DNA of 56,364 nucleotides from Gammaproteobacteria bacterium UBA3067 (lineage in GTDB: Bacteria > Pseudomonadota > Gammaproteobacteria > Pseudomonadales > UBA3067), in assembly GCA_002366835.1 (NCBI GenBank), contig DFBZ01000096.1, positions 1 to 56,364 of the forward strand, read 5' to 3'. The position numbers were made by a program, and so were the translations under genes. Positions 1-9,043 of the stretch are shown in pieces. How positions within the stretch are numbered: the stretch's first letter is position 1; each line of letters opens with the position of its first letter. The notes below the pieces were generated by a model that was given only the letters and a program-made list of their open reading frames with translations, was not told where the DNA came from and did not search any database.

Positions 1-537
1 ATCGCTAGAGCTGAAGCTTTTGTGAGGTTTGCCTTTAAATTCAACGCGAAAGCCGGTGGCTGAGATGTCTCGCAAGTAGCCTGTGAGTGCTTCGTCGTTA
101 TCAATATATAAAAGCACCTTTAACTCTTTCATGACACTAACATTGACGCGGAAGGAGTCTCTTTGTAGTTCGGAGTGGAGCCTTTCAGGGAAGCGAAGTT
201 GAAAGGAGAGGTTGCCATCCTGGTCTTGTAGTATTTTTTTTATTGTGGAATGGAAGGCAAAGTTGGTGCCGTTTATGCTGCCGTCGAGCTCGATAGTACT
301 GCCGGGTTTGAGCCCTTTGTTTTTTTCAATAGGGCTGAGGGCGTCTATGGTAATGGTTCCTTCTTCAGGGGAGGAGTCCAGTAGCATTGAGCTGGCGTTT
401 TGTGCACCCGAAGCCGTTGTGGTCGTGGCGTTCAGTAGCAGGTGTGCCTGTAGGGCTTGATCGAGCAGATTAACGTTGCCGACAAAGTAGGGGTGAGTTT
501 TGCCGTTTGCTTTATTCTTTTGTCGTTTAAAAAGCAT
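1..537 (-). CDS. PilZ-domain protein, YcgR-like (C-terminus off window)
   Basis: The minus strand reads open from an ATG at 537 to the window edge (179 codons), beginning MLFKRQKNKANGK. The first ~90 residues resemble the YcgR N-terminal domain. Then comes RDSFRV, a variant of the RxxxR c-di-GMP-binding motif that normally opens PilZ, followed by RDISATGF, matching the D-x-S-x-x-G strand motif. Family knowledge: such proteins bind cyclic di-GMP and often act as flagellar brakes or regulators. RDSFRV keeps an Arg at each end, but the classical upstream RR pair cannot be judged with certainty. The rest of the PilZ barrel lies beyond position 1. Specific role unknown. Confidence 0.75.
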   Translation of the reverse strand, partial: MLFKRQKNKANGKTHPYFVGNVNLLDQALQAHLLLNATTTTASGAQNASSMLLDSSPEEGTITIDALSPIEKNKGLKPGSTIELDGSINGTNFAFHSTIKKILQDQDGNLSFQLRFPERLHSELQRDSFRVNVSVMKELKVLLYIDNDEALTGYLRDISATGFRVEFKGKPHKSFSSSD

Positions 538-618
538 GCGCTAGGTATCGCCAAGTCATTCTTAAGTAAAGGGAGTTTATACTTAAATATAGCCAATAAT
601 TGTAGAAAGTCGCGTTAG

Positions 619-757
619 CAGGCTGCTGAAATTCTACTGACTTGGTCATCTACCGCGTTAAAACCAAGCTCAAAGTGCTCATTTACACGTGTAAACTCCG
701 CATTTTCGCTTGATTTTGCCTTGTATCTGACTCAATTCAGCGAATTTCAACAGCCTG
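619..757. repeat. MITE-like palindromic repeat, copy 1
   Basis: A 139-bp intergenic block is bounded by a 16-bp imperfect terminal inverted repeat: CAGGCTGCTGAAATTC on the left, and GAATTTCAACAGCCTG on the right, whose reverse complement is CAGGCTGTTGAAATTC. A related block lies at 12168-12454. Both share the start (ATTCTA(C/T)TGACTT) and the end (TTCGCTTGA, TTGCCTTGTAT). There is no ORF inside, so this looks like a small non-autonomous mobile repeat. Confidence 0.7.
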
Positions 758-767
758 TTAGTAGTGT

Positions 768-1859
768 TTATAGATATGATGCAGAGAGGTTAAATTTTGC
801 TACAGACTTTTCTTCGCCATTGATAACCAGCCTAACATGGTGGGTGCCGGGGTAGTGGGTACGGGTGCTCATTTGACGAAGCGAGTGTTTTTTTCGGAAT
901 ATTCGGTCTTTTTCTGCGTAGTTTCCTTCTGCGAGCTTAAATACTTTGCGCGAGAGGGTGCCATTTTTTTTGACGAAGTCGATATGGTAATCGATGCGTA
1001 ACCTGCCTAGCGCCTCTGACCCTCCGCTGATCTCTGCTTGCAAATAGAGGGTTTCTCCAATACGAGGCTGGGTGCTCTCAAGTGTAAGCACGGCGCGTTT
1101 AATGTGGTCGCTATTGTGGGTGCCGATAAGTCTGAGGGCTTCTTTATCGCCTTGTTTGAGTAGCGTTCGAAGGCCATGCTTTATTATCCAGTCGGTGTGA
1201 GGGTGCTGCTTGTGCCAGGCGCTTGCAGTTTTAAGGGTGATGCCTGGGTTGTCTTTGGCGATGTCGTTAAGGTTGTTGGCGACGCTTCTACGAACATAGT
1301 CTGAGCTGTCTTGCTTGAGGTTTTCGAGGGTGGGCAGTATGGCTAAAGGGTTGTCTTTAAATAGGGGTAAGGCCATTGCCCATGGCAGCCTGGGCCGACA
1401 GCCTTCACTGGCTAGGCGTCTGACATGATGGTTGCTATGGTTTGACCAGCGCTGCATTTGTGCCATCATTTTTTCGGGATTAAGCAGTATGAAAGGTCTG
1501 ACGGCAAATTCAGAACTTGAGTGTTGGGTTAGTTCTTCTAAGGCATTTATGGATACATCCCAATGACCCTGGCCGAATTGTTCGACATAGTCGGGAAATA
1601 TCATGGCTTCGAAGCCGCCAAATGCTGGTGCCGTTTGTTTGATTACTTCAATAGCGTCCACAAAATCCATCTTTAGGCACTGCTGAATACACCGGCTTAT
1701 GTGCTGCATGCGAGACTTTAGTTCGCGCTCGTTCCATTTGTCATCAAAAACAAGAGTGTGAAATAGCTCTGCATCCAGCTTTGAGTGGTGGCGTTGAAGT
1801 TCATCGCTGAGCTGGGTAATGAAGGCTTTGTCGTATAGGTCTTTGAGTGCGTCCGGCAT
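768..1859 (-). CDS. alkC: DNA alkylation repair glycosylase, AlkC type
   Basis: A 363-residue protein of the DNA_alkylation HEAT-like repeat family (AlkC/AlkD superfamily), which excises N-methylated bases such as 3-methyladenine and 3-methylcytosine without flipping the base. The diagnostic segment is HHVRRLASEG followed by RPRLPWA (residues ~143-160), then YVRRSVANNLND (~188-199), both typical of AlkC HEAT repeats. The last ~105 residues (from about LESTQPRIGETL) look like a beta-rich Ig-like domain, as known for some AlkC proteins. The start is ATG 1859, with no better candidate upstream. It is divergent from the HDOD gene, with 69 bp between. Family is confident; exact substrate is inferred. 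Confidence 0.85.
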   Translation of the reverse strand: MPDALKDLYDKAFITQLSDELQRHHSKLDAELFHTLVFDDKWNERELKSRMQHISRCIQQCLKMDFVDAIEVIKQTAPAFGGFEAMIFPDYVEQFGQGHWDVSINALEELTQHSSSEFAVRPFILLNPEKMMAQMQRWSNHSNHHVRRLASEGCRPRLPWAMALPLFKDNPLAILPTLENLKQDSSDYVRRSVANNLNDIAKDNPGITLKTASAWHKQHPHTDWIIKHGLRTLLKQGDKEALRLIGTHNSDHIKRAVLTLESTQPRIGETLYLQAEISGGSEALGRLRIDYHIDFVKKNGTLSRKVFKLAEGNYAEKDRIFRKKHSLRQMSTRTHYPGTHHVRLVINGEEKSVAKFNLSASYL

Positions 1860-1928
1860 AAAGCATGTGTTTTTTATATTAAAGGAGTTTGTTGACTACA
1901 CTGAAATAGATGTGAGCTTGAATGTTAT

Positions 1929-2876
1929 ATGAAAAAGTTTGGAGGTTCTTTGGCGGTTGAAGGGAAGGCGCGGTTTCTTGCGAAAAAAATAATGACCAAA
2001 CGGCGTAATGCAGATGGAATCTATTACCAAGTTTATAAAAAGGTGGTATCCAATGAGGCGCGTTTGCCGAGCATGCCTGATGTGGCTCAGAAAGTGCGGC
2101 GGGCAGTGGCCAATGACAATGTGGGGGTTAAGGAGATGGCCCGTATTATCCAGGCCGACCCGCCTCTAGCGACACGCGTTATTCGAGCTGCGAATAGTCC
2201 GCTGTATCGCTCAGGAAGACCTTATAACAATGTTGCCGATGCCGTGAAGAAAATGGGGGCGCATGCGACTCGGAATGTCGTTTATAGCCACTCACTTGGT
2301 GCTTTGTTCTATTTTCGAGAGACAGCATTAAGGAAAATCGCCGCTGAAATTTGGCACGATAGCGTGCAAACGGCCTCCATTGCTTCAGTGCTTGCGATTT
2401 ATAGTCATGGCATCAGCCCTGATAAAGCCATGCTGGCAGGGCTGATTCAGGATATCGGTGCGCTGCCTTTGCTGGCTGAGTTATCTGAAAACCACCCTGA
2501 TGTAGTAAAAAATTACGACGAAGTGAAGCGCGTTGTGACGACCTATAAGGCGGAGGTGGGTTATCACCTTGTGAAAGTGTGGGGCTTTGAGGACGCGTTT
2601 CTGGATGTAATAAAATCGCGTGAAGACTGGATGCGTAAAGGTGGTGCCAAGTTGGACTTGGCTGACATTATTCTTTTGGCAGGCTGGCATACGGCGGTGG
2701 GGACGCCTTGTTTTCGTAGTATGCCTAGCGTGGTCGATATGCCAGCGTATAAGAAGTTCCCAGTGAATAAGCTTTCTCCGGAGCAAAGCCTGGATGTGCT
2801 GGAGTACGCCAAGGAACAAATGGAGGATATTGCCAATATGCTTGGATCTTCGGCGAGGCGGACTTCAAAGGTTTAG
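1929..2876 (+). CDS. HDOD domain protein
   Basis: A 315-residue cytoplasmic protein whose central ~190 residues are an HDOD domain. It shows LPSMPDVAQKV (~47-57), then IIQADPPLATRVIRAANS (~73-90), the typical start of an HDOD helical bundle. HDOD proteins are non-catalytic relatives of HD phosphohydrolases, used in bacterial signalling. No receiver, GGDEF or EAL domain is attached. The first ~40 residues are basic and may be an extension; an ATG at 1992 is an alternative start. The stop codon overlaps the ferrochelatase stop on the other strand (convergent, 4 bp shared). Partner unknown. Confidence 0.85.
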   Translation: MKKFGGSLAVEGKARFLAKKIMTKRRNADGIYYQVYKKVVSNEARLPSMPDVAQKVRRAVANDNVGVKEMARIIQADPPLATRVIRAANSPLYRSGRPYNNVADAVKKMGAHATRNVVYSHSLGALFYFRETALRKIAAEIWHDSVQTASIASVLAIYSHGISPDKAMLAGLIQDIGALPLLAELSENHPDVVKNYDEVKRVVTTYKAEVGYHLVKVWGFEDAFLDVIKSREDWMRKGGAKLDLADIILLAGWHTAVGTPCFRSMPSVVDMPAYKKFPVNKLSPEQSLDVLEYAKEQMEDIANMLGSSARRTSKV

Positions 2877-3895
2877 CGGTCAATCCAGTCGGTGCACTTT
2901 TCTTTATATAGTTCAGAGAGCAGTTGAATGTGTGCCTCTGAGTCATTCAAAGCCGGAATATAATCGAAGCCGCTTCCACCGGCTTTTTCGTAAAATTCTC
3001 GGTTTTGCATGGCGATTTCTTCGAGGGTTTCCAGGCAATCCACTGAAAACCCAGGGCAGATAACGTCCAAACGCTTTAGGCCTTTTTCCCCTAATAGCCG
3101 AACTGTTTTATCCGTATAAGGTTGTAACCACTCGGCTTTGCCTACGCGAGATTGAAAACTCAGTTGCCACTGGTCATCTCCCAAACCCAGCTTTTCTGCT
3201 ACTTTTAATGCACTTGATTTGCATTGTTCGTAGTAAGGGTCGCCTTTATCAATGCACGCCTTGGGTATGCCGTGAAAAGAGAAAAGCAGAAAGTGTGGCT
3301 CAGGTTTTTCCTGGTTTTTTTCCGCGTTTTCCCAGTGTTTTATTACCGACTCTGCCAAGGCTTTAATATAAGCAGGGTGTTGATGGTAGTCCTTGCACAA
3401 ACGCAGCTCAGGGATATTGCGCTCACTTTGAAATAGGCGACTGAGCTGATCAAAAGCGGCTCCCGTGGTGGTGGCAGAGTATTGTGGGTAAAGAGGCAGG
3501 ACGAAAACTTTTTCCACGCTCTGGTTTTTCAGGCTTTGCCAGGCGGTATCAAAGCTGGGCGTGCCGTAGGTCATCGCAAATTCCACTTTACACTGCGTGG
3601 CATTAAGCTCGTTATTAAGCGCTGCCTGGAGTTTTTCTGCTTGTCGTAAACTAATAACTCTTAGTGGAGAGCCACCCTTTTGCCAAATGCTTTGGTAAGC
3701 ATGGGCAATCTTGCCGGGACGCAAAGGCAGGATTAAAAGGTTTAGTATAAGCCACCACAAGGGGCGGGGCAGTTCCACTACGCGTTTATCCGACAGAAAC
3801 TCTTTGAGGTAAGTGCGAATGGAGGAGGCTGTTGCTTGCTCAGGTGTGCCGAGGTTGACAAGGATGATGCCGGAGCGTGGTGGGGGTACATGCAT
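2873..3895 (-). CDS. hemH: ferrochelatase
   Basis: Inserts Fe2+ into protoporphyrin IX, the last step of protohaem synthesis. It opens GIILVNLGTPEQ, the standard HemH N-terminus. FSFHGIP carries the catalytic His. FQSRVGKAEWLQPYT and CPGFSVDCLETLEEI are hallmark C-terminal blocks, with the conserved Glu in the latter. The start is placed at ATG 3895 (MHVPPPRSG), giving 340 residues, the usual length; an in-frame ATG at 3961 would add 22 atypical residues. Convergent and overlapping by 4 bp with the HDOD gene; divergent from alaS. Haem supply also suits the multihaem cytochrome at 29-31 kb. Confidence 0.95.
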   Translation of the reverse strand: MHVPPPRSGIILVNLGTPEQATASSIRTYLKEFLSDKRVVELPRPLWWLILNLLILPLRPGKIAHAYQSIWQKGGSPLRVISLRQAEKLQAALNNELNATQCKVEFAMTYGTPSFDTAWQSLKNQSVEKVFVLPLYPQYSATTTGAAFDQLSRLFQSERNIPELRLCKDYHQHPAYIKALAESVIKHWENAEKNQEKPEPHFLLFSFHGIPKACIDKGDPYYEQCKSSALKVAEKLGLGDDQWQLSFQSRVGKAEWLQPYTDKTVRLLGEKGLKRLDVICPGFSVDCLETLEEIAMQNREFYEKAGGSGFDYIPALNDSEAHIQLLSELYKEKCTDWIDR

Positions 3896-3981
3896 GGTGA
3901 ATGAGGTTTCCGTTGGGAAGGAAGAAAGCTGCAAGGTTAGGGAACTCGCAAAAAAGTGCAAGTATTCATTTTCACTTGGTG

Positions 3982-4008
3982 TTTAGATGGGGGGAATGTC
4001 GCTATAAT
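3982..4008 (+). promoter_or_regulatory. possible alaS promoter
   Basis: A perfect -10 hexamer TATAAT lies at 4003-4008, 79 bp before the alaS start. The best -35 candidates are weak: TTTAGA at 3982 (15-bp spacer) or TTGGTG at 3976 (21 bp). Seen only as a sequence match. Confidence 0.4.
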
Positions 4009-4087
4009 CGGCGGTTTTGGCGTTCTGCAGGGCAGCTGTCCGAATCGGACTTAAGCTTGCTAATTGTGTTTGAAACAGGGTTTGGAA

Positions 4088-6685
4088 ATGAAAAGTAAAG
4101 AAATACGTGCGGCTTTTTTGTCTTACTTCGAGCGTCAGGGGCATAAAATTGAAGCCAGTAGCTCCTTGGTGCCGGGTAATGACCCCACTTTGCTTTTTAC
4201 CAATGCGGGGATGGTGCAGTTTAAAGATGTATTCCTCGGCCAGGATAAGCGCAGCTATTCTCGGGCCACCAGTTCGCAGCGCTGCGTACGTGCCGGCGGT
4301 AAACATAATGACTTGGAAAATGTGGGTTACACCGCGCGTCACCATACCTTTTTTGAAATGCTCGGTAACTTCAGTTTTGGCGATTATTTCAAGCGAGAAG
4401 CCATCAAGTATGCTTGGGAATTCCTTACCCAAGAAATGAAAATTTCAGAAGATAAACTTTGGGTGACGGTTTATCAGGATGACGATGAGACAGCTGATAT
4501 CTGGTTAAAAGAAATGGGTGTCAGTGCAGAGCGTTTTTCTCGTTTAGGGGAAAAGGATAACTTTTGGTCGATGGGCGATACAGGTCCGTGTGGGCCGTGC
4601 ACAGAGATTTTTTTCGATCACGGCGCAGAAGTAGCCGGTGGCCCGCCGGGTTCCCCTGATGAAGATGGCGATCGTTATATCGAAATCTGGAATCTGGTGT
4701 TTATGCAGTTTGATCGCCAAGCAAATGGCGAATTAGTACCGCTGCCTAAGCCCTCCGTGGATACGGGTATGGGGCTAGAGCGTATCGCAGCGGTGATGCA
4801 AGGCGTTCACAGCAATTACGAAATAGACTTGTTCCAAAACTTACTTAAGTCAGTAGCAAAGGAAACCGGGCAAAGTGGCACAGAGCACCCGTCTTTGCGC
4901 GTTATCGCTGATCATATCCGTTCCTGTGCATTTCTAGTGGTCGACGGGGTGATTCCTTCTAATGAAGGGCGTGGTTATGTGTTGCGTCGTATTATTCGTC
5001 GTGCGTTGCGTCATGCGCATAAGCTGGGTCAAAGTGGTGTTTTCTTTTACAAATTAGTGGCCCCCTTAGCGGTGGAAATGGGAGATGCCTACCCGGAGTT
5101 ATTGTCCCGTCAGGCACAAATTGAGAAAGTATTGTTGGGCGAAGAGGAGCAGTTCGCTAAAACCCTGGATGCCGGTATGAAGGTCTTAAGCCAAGATCTA
5201 CAAGATTTAACTGGAAAGATCATTCCAGGGGAGGTGTTGTTTAAGCTCTACGATACCTATGGTTTTCCCGTTGACTTGACCGCCGATATTGCCCGTGAAA
5301 AGGGTTTGGATGTTGATATGGAGGGCTTTGAGTCTGAAATGAATCGTCAGCGAGAACGGGCGAGGGCAGCCAAACACTTTACGGTGGATTACAGCGATAA
5401 GCTGCAGCTGGAAGGCCAAACAGCATTTACCGGTTATGACTTTCTGCAAGGACAGAGCACAGTAACCCAGCTTATTGTTGATGGTGAAACGGTGGAGTGC
5501 GCTGATGAAGGCCAGTCAATCGCCGTTATTTTGGATGAGACGCCCTTTTACGCTGAGTCCGGTGGTCAAGTGGGTGACCAGGGTTATCTAAGCTGGCCAG
5601 AAGGTAAAATGGCAGTGAAAGATAGCCAAAAACAAGGCGATGTGTTCCTGCACCTTGGTGTGCTGGAGCAAGGCAGCTTGAGTATTGGTGACTCTGTGGA
5701 AACCCATGTGGATGATGAGAAACGTCAGGCCACAGCTCTTAATCATTCCGCCACACACCTGGCCCATGCGGCCCTGCGACAGGTGCTGGGTGAGCATGTG
5801 GCGCAAAAAGGCTCATTGGTGAGCCCTCAGCGTTTACGTTTCGACTTCACCCACTTTGAAGCTTTGACGCCAGATCAAATAGAGCAGGTGGAAGATATCG
5901 TCAATGCGCAAATTCGCCTGAATACACCTGTGTCCACTCAGGTAATGAGCATTGATGCAGCAAAAGCAGCCGGTGCCATGGCCCTATTTGGCGAAAAATA
6001 CGGTGATAAGGTGCGAGTGCTGAATATGGGTCAAGATGACTTTTCGGTTGAGCTATGTGGCGGCACCCACGCCCAACGCTGCGGTGATATTGGGTTCTTC
6101 AAAGTAGTGGCTGAAACCGGTATAGCAGCAGGCGTGCGACGAATTGAGGGAGTAACCGGGGGTGCAGCAAACGCTTGGGCGCAGCAAACAAGCTCAACTC
6201 TGGATAAGGTTTCTGGGCTGCTGAAAGTGAATGCCGATCAGCTGGCTGAAAAAGTAAAGCAGACTCTGGATAAAAACCGTTCTTTGGAAAAGGAGCTGGA
6301 TCGCCTTAAAGCAAAACTTGCCAGCAGTACCGGGTCGGATCTTTCTTCCAAAGCCAAAGAGGTTAATGGCGTTAAAGTTCTCGCCATGCGCCTTGACGAT
6401 GCCGATACCAAGGCTTTGCGGGGAACCGTAGATCAGCTGAAGAACAAGCTAGGCTCCGGTGTAATACTGCTTGCAGCAGTTCAAAATGACAAAGCTGTGC
6501 TCATCAGTGGCGTCACCAAGGACCTTACCGATAAGTACCACGCAGGTCAGTTATTAAGCCATGTTGCAAAGCAGATGGGCGGCAAGGGGGGCGGTCGTCC
6601 CGATATGGCACAGGGTGGTGCAGCTGATTTGGGTAATCTAGACGAGGCGCTCGCGTCGGTTTCGGCATGGGTGGCAGAGCGTTAA
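4088..6685 (+). CDS. alaS: alanyl-tRNA synthetase
   Basis: Charges tRNA-Ala; class II synthetase with an editing domain. The start is ATG 4088 (MKSKEIRAAFL), eight codons inside the longest frame, because AlaRS begins here and 865 residues is the usual length. Visible blocks: FTNAGMVQFK (motif 1 region), RHHTFFEMLGNFSFGDYFK (motif 2) and DTGMGLERIAAV (motif 3). The editing-site zinc ligands are HSATHLAHA and CGGTHAQRCGD. The C-terminal DHHA1 domain ends with GKGGGRPDMAQGG. It sits upstream of lysC, as in many gammaproteobacteria. Confidence 0.98.
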   Translation: MKSKEIRAAFLSYFERQGHKIEASSSLVPGNDPTLLFTNAGMVQFKDVFLGQDKRSYSRATSSQRCVRAGGKHNDLENVGYTARHHTFFEMLGNFSFGDYFKREAIKYAWEFLTQEMKISEDKLWVTVYQDDDETADIWLKEMGVSAERFSRLGEKDNFWSMGDTGPCGPCTEIFFDHGAEVAGGPPGSPDEDGDRYIEIWNLVFMQFDRQANGELVPLPKPSVDTGMGLERIAAVMQGVHSNYEIDLFQNLLKSVAKETGQSGTEHPSLRVIADHIRSCAFLVVDGVIPSNEGRGYVLRRIIRRALRHAHKLGQSGVFFYKLVAPLAVEMGDAYPELLSRQAQIEKVLLGEEEQFAKTLDAGMKVLSQDLQDLTGKIIPGEVLFKLYDTYGFPVDLTADIAREKGLDVDMEGFESEMNRQRERARAAKHFTVDYSDKLQLEGQTAFTGYDFLQGQSTVTQLIVDGETVECADEGQSIAVILDETPFYAESGGQVGDQGYLSWPEGKMAVKDSQKQGDVFLHLGVLEQGSLSIGDSVETHVDDEKRQATALNHSATHLAHAALRQVLGEHVAQKGSLVSPQRLRFDFTHFEALTPDQIEQVEDIVNAQIRLNTPVSTQVMSIDAAKAAGAMALFGEKYGDKVRVLNMGQDDFSVELCGGTHAQRCGDIGFFKVVAETGIAAGVRRIEGVTGGAANAWAQQTSSTLDKVSGLLKVNADQLAEKVKQTLDKNRSLEKELDRLKAKLASSTGSDLSSKAKEVNGVKVLAMRLDDADTKALRGTVDQLKNKLGSGVILLAAVQNDKAVLISGVTKDLTDKYHAGQLLSHVAKQMGGKGGGRPDMAQGGAADLGNLDEALASVSAWVAER

Positions 6686-6847
6686 GCGCTGTGAGTAAGT
6701 ATGAGTGAAAGGGCATTTAATTGACTAAGTGCCCGTCTTCTTAGGTTTTAGCGAGCAGTGATTAAAGCTGGAATGTTTCAATTTTATTGAAATTAGTGTT
6801 TAATTTGCGCCCACCTCAGTTTCTTCCAGAAAGGTTTGAAGTAAGTC

Positions 6848-8083
6848 ATGGCCCTAGTAGTGCAAAAATATGGCGGTACTTCCGTTGGCACCGTAGAGCG
6901 AATCAAGGCAGTAGCCGAAAAAGTAGGTCGCTTTCACGATGACGGGAATCAGGTCATCGTGACCGTTTCTGCAATGAGTGGCGAAACAAACCGTCTTTTG
7001 GGGCTAAGTAACGCTATTTCATCCTCACCAGCAGCGCGAGAGCTAGACGTGGTGGTGTCGACGGGGGAGCAAGTCACCATTGGCTTATTGGTGATGGCCT
7101 TGATAGAGCTTGGTTATGATGCCCGCTCTTATACAGGCGGCCAGGTCAAAATAATTACTGACAGCGCCCATGGTAAAGCACGTATTCAGCGTATCGAAGA
7201 TAAAAACCTGCGTAATGAACTAGACGCCGGCCGTATCGTCGTAGTGGCGGGTTTTCAGGGGGTTGATGAGTCGGGTAATATTACCACCCTCGGAAGAGGT
7301 GGCTCTGATACCACAGCCGTAGCGCTTGCAGCGGCGCTAAAGGCAGATGAATGCCAGATTTACACCGATGTCGATGGGGTTTACACCACTGATCCGCGCG
7401 TTGTCGATTGCGCAAAACGGCTGGACAAAATTACCTTTGAAGAAATGCTAGAGATGGCCAGTCTGGGGTCGAAAGTGTTACAGATTCGCGCCGTGGAATT
7501 TGCCGGTAAATTTGGTGTGCCTTTGCGGGTGCTGTCGAGTTTTAAAGAGGGGCCAGGAACCCTGATCACATGTGAAGAGGATGACTCTAATATGGAGCGA
7601 CCACTAATCTCCGGGATTGCATTTAACCGTGATGAAGCCAAGCTGACCCTTCGTGGGGTTCCCGATAAGCCGGGTGTCGCCTCGCATATTCTTGGGCCAG
7701 TGGGTGACGCCAACATTGAAGTGGACATGATTGTGCAAAACATCGGTGGTAACAGCACAAACGACTTCACCTTTACCGTTCATCGCAATGAATACCATAA
7801 AGCCATAGAGGTGCTTACCAAAGTGGCAAAAGATGTGGGCGCAGCAGAGCTGGTAAGCGACGATAAAATTGCCAAGGTATCCGTTGTGGGTGTGGGGATG
7901 CGCTCCCATGCGGGTGTGGCAAGCACCATGTTTCGGAGCTTGGCAGACGAGTCCATCAATATTCAAATGATTTCCACCTCGGAAATTAAGATTTCGGTGG
8001 TTATAGAAGAAAAATACCTCGAGCTAGCCGTGAGAGCCCTGCATACGGCCTTTGACTTGGATGTGCATGAAGACAAAGACTGA
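6848..8083 (+). CDS. lysC: aspartate kinase
   Basis: Phosphorylates aspartate, the first step towards Lys, Met, Thr and diaminopimelate. The 411-residue protein begins MALVVQKYGGTSVG (kinase signature KYGGTSV), with VSTGEQVTIGLL and TLGRGGSDTTAVALAA for substrate and ATP binding. Two ACT domains follow from ~residue 265 (LRGVPDKPGVASHILG and VSVVGVGMRSHAGVAS), the usual allosteric feedback sites. It is monofunctional, with no homoserine dehydrogenase fused. No lysine riboswitch is apparent in the 162-bp leader. Sits between alaS and csrA in the common gammaproteobacterial order. Confidence 0.97.
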   Translation: MALVVQKYGGTSVGTVERIKAVAEKVGRFHDDGNQVIVTVSAMSGETNRLLGLSNAISSSPAARELDVVVSTGEQVTIGLLVMALIELGYDARSYTGGQVKIITDSAHGKARIQRIEDKNLRNELDAGRIVVVAGFQGVDESGNITTLGRGGSDTTAVALAAALKADECQIYTDVDGVYTTDPRVVDCAKRLDKITFEEMLEMASLGSKVLQIRAVEFAGKFGVPLRVLSSFKEGPGTLITCEEDDSNMERPLISGIAFNRDEAKLTLRGVPDKPGVASHILGPVGDANIEVDMIVQNIGGNSTNDFTFTVHRNEYHKAIEVLTKVAKDVGAAELVSDDKIAKVSVVGVGMRSHAGVASTMFRSLADESINIQMISTSEIKISVVIEEKYLELAVRALHTAFDLDVHEDKD

Positions 8084-8411
8084 ATTTCTGGTAGATCATA
8101 TTGAGGGTCGCTGTAAGACATAGTTTGTCTGCTTGAAATGCATGTTAGAACACATTGGCTGCCTCGTTACGAATCTATAACAGAAACACGATCCTTACAG
8201 ATGCCGGTTAACAGCCAAGCTGGCGGCTCTGGTCAATACTTAATTGTAAGCAACAAAGAGCTGAGAGAAGCTCTTCTTCGTGATAGATAAAAGGTGTGAA
8301 CCCTTCCGGCTATCACGCTAGTTGGATGAATGGTGCGGCCCGGCGATGTGGATTCGCCACAGGGTGCTGCGAAAGGTAATTTAAAATTTTTGGAAGTTTG
8401 GAGAGCAGTTT
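8084..8411. other. lysC-csrA intergenic region
   Basis: 328 bp without a convincing gene. Immediately before csrA the sequence TTGGAAGTTTGGAGAGCAG carries two GGA trinucleotides around the Shine-Dalgarno site, the kind of site CsrA binds in mRNA; autoregulation is therefore possible but unproven. Nothing else clear is seen. Confidence 0.4.
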
Positions 8412-8606
8412 ATGTTGATTTTGACACGCCGAGTGGGCGAAACCCTGATGATAGGGGATGATGTAACGATAACGGTGCTTGGCGTAAAGGGAAATCAGGT
8501 TCGTATTGGCATCAATGCGCCTAAAAATGTGTCTGTACACCGAGAAGAGATATACCAGCGTATTCAAAGCGAGAAAGAGCAAGGCTCAAACGAAACAAAC
8601 GAGTAA
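8412..8606 (+). CDS. csrA: carbon storage regulator CsrA
   Basis: A 64-residue RNA-binding translational regulator. MLILTRRVGETLMIGD at the N-terminus and VRIGINAPKNVSVHREEIY in the middle are near-invariant CsrA segments; the N-terminal R and the VHREEI block contact GGA sites in target mRNAs. It acts as a homodimer and is antagonised by Csr/Rsm small RNAs under GacS-GacA control. gacA lies 10 kb downstream in the same window, but no GGA-rich small RNA gene was seen here. Confidence 0.97.
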   Translation: MLILTRRVGETLMIGDDVTITVLGVKGNQVRIGINAPKNVSVHREEIYQRIQSEKEQGSNETNE

Positions 8607-8624
8607 TAATTGCTAAATAACGCT

Positions 8625-8651
8625 TTGAATTTTTTCTTTTTGTGATATTAT
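8625..8651 (+). promoter_or_regulatory. probable promoter of tRNA-Ser/tRNA-Arg
   Basis: TTGAAT (8625-8630) and TATTAT (8646-8651), spacer 15 bp, end 14 bp before the tRNA-Ser gene. The spacing is a little short, so this is a moderate match to a sigma-70 promoter. Confidence 0.45.
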
Positions 8652-8665
8652 TCGCCCCTCATTTT

Positions 8666-8756
8666 GGAGAGGTGGCCGAGTGGCCGAAGGCGCTCCCCTG
8701 CTAAGGGAGTATGGGTATTGCACTCATCGAGGGTTCGAATCCCTCCTTCTCCGCCA
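8666..8756 (+). tRNA. tRNA-Ser (anticodon GCT)
   Basis: A 91-bp class II tRNA: acceptor GGAGAGG pairs with CCTTCTCC, the anticodon arm is CTCCC-CTGCTAA-GGGAG with anticodon GCT, there is an extended variable arm, T-loop GGTTCGAAT and encoded CCA. It reads AGC/AGU codons. This is the usual tRNA downstream of csrA in gammaproteobacteria. Confidence 0.97.
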
Positions 8757-8791
8757 TGATGGTTTAAGGGCCTTTTGCCCACTTAGTTTTA

Positions 8792-8868
8792 GCGCCCGTA
8801 GCTCAGCTGGATAGAGTACCTGGCTACGAACCAGGCGGTCGCACGTTCGAATCGTGCCGGGCGCGCCA
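8792..8868 (+). tRNA. tRNA-Arg (anticodon ACG)
   Basis: A 77-bp tRNA: acceptor GCGCCCG pairs with CGGGCGC, the anticodon arm is CCTGG-CTACGAA-CCAGG with anticodon ACG (the A is normally deaminated to inosine), T-arm GTTCGAATC and encoded CCA. It lies 35 bp after tRNA-Ser and is probably cotranscribed. Confidence 0.97.
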
Positions 8869-8875
8869 TATTAAA

Positions 8876-8907
8876 AGGTTTAGTCCTCTGGGCTAAGCCT
8901 TTTTTTG
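8876..8907 (+). terminator. rho-independent terminator after tRNA-Arg
   Basis: Stem AGGTTTAGTCC / GGGCTAAGCCT (with G-U pairs), a 3-nt loop, then a run of seven Ts. It ends the two-tRNA transcript. Confidence 0.8.
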
Positions 8908-9043
8908 TTTCTGGTAATGCCTTCCCTGAAATAATCAAAAATGGGCATGCTTTGTTCTTTTCTTTTCGGGCTACTGATGGCTCGTCATTAAGTATTTTCA
9001 CTAAAGCTTCAGTCTGGGAACTTATAACAAGAGGTTTGGAGTG

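Noticed and set aside
212..460. An 82-codon plus-strand frame
   Set aside because: It is antisense to the partial PilZ gene, which shows real domain motifs.
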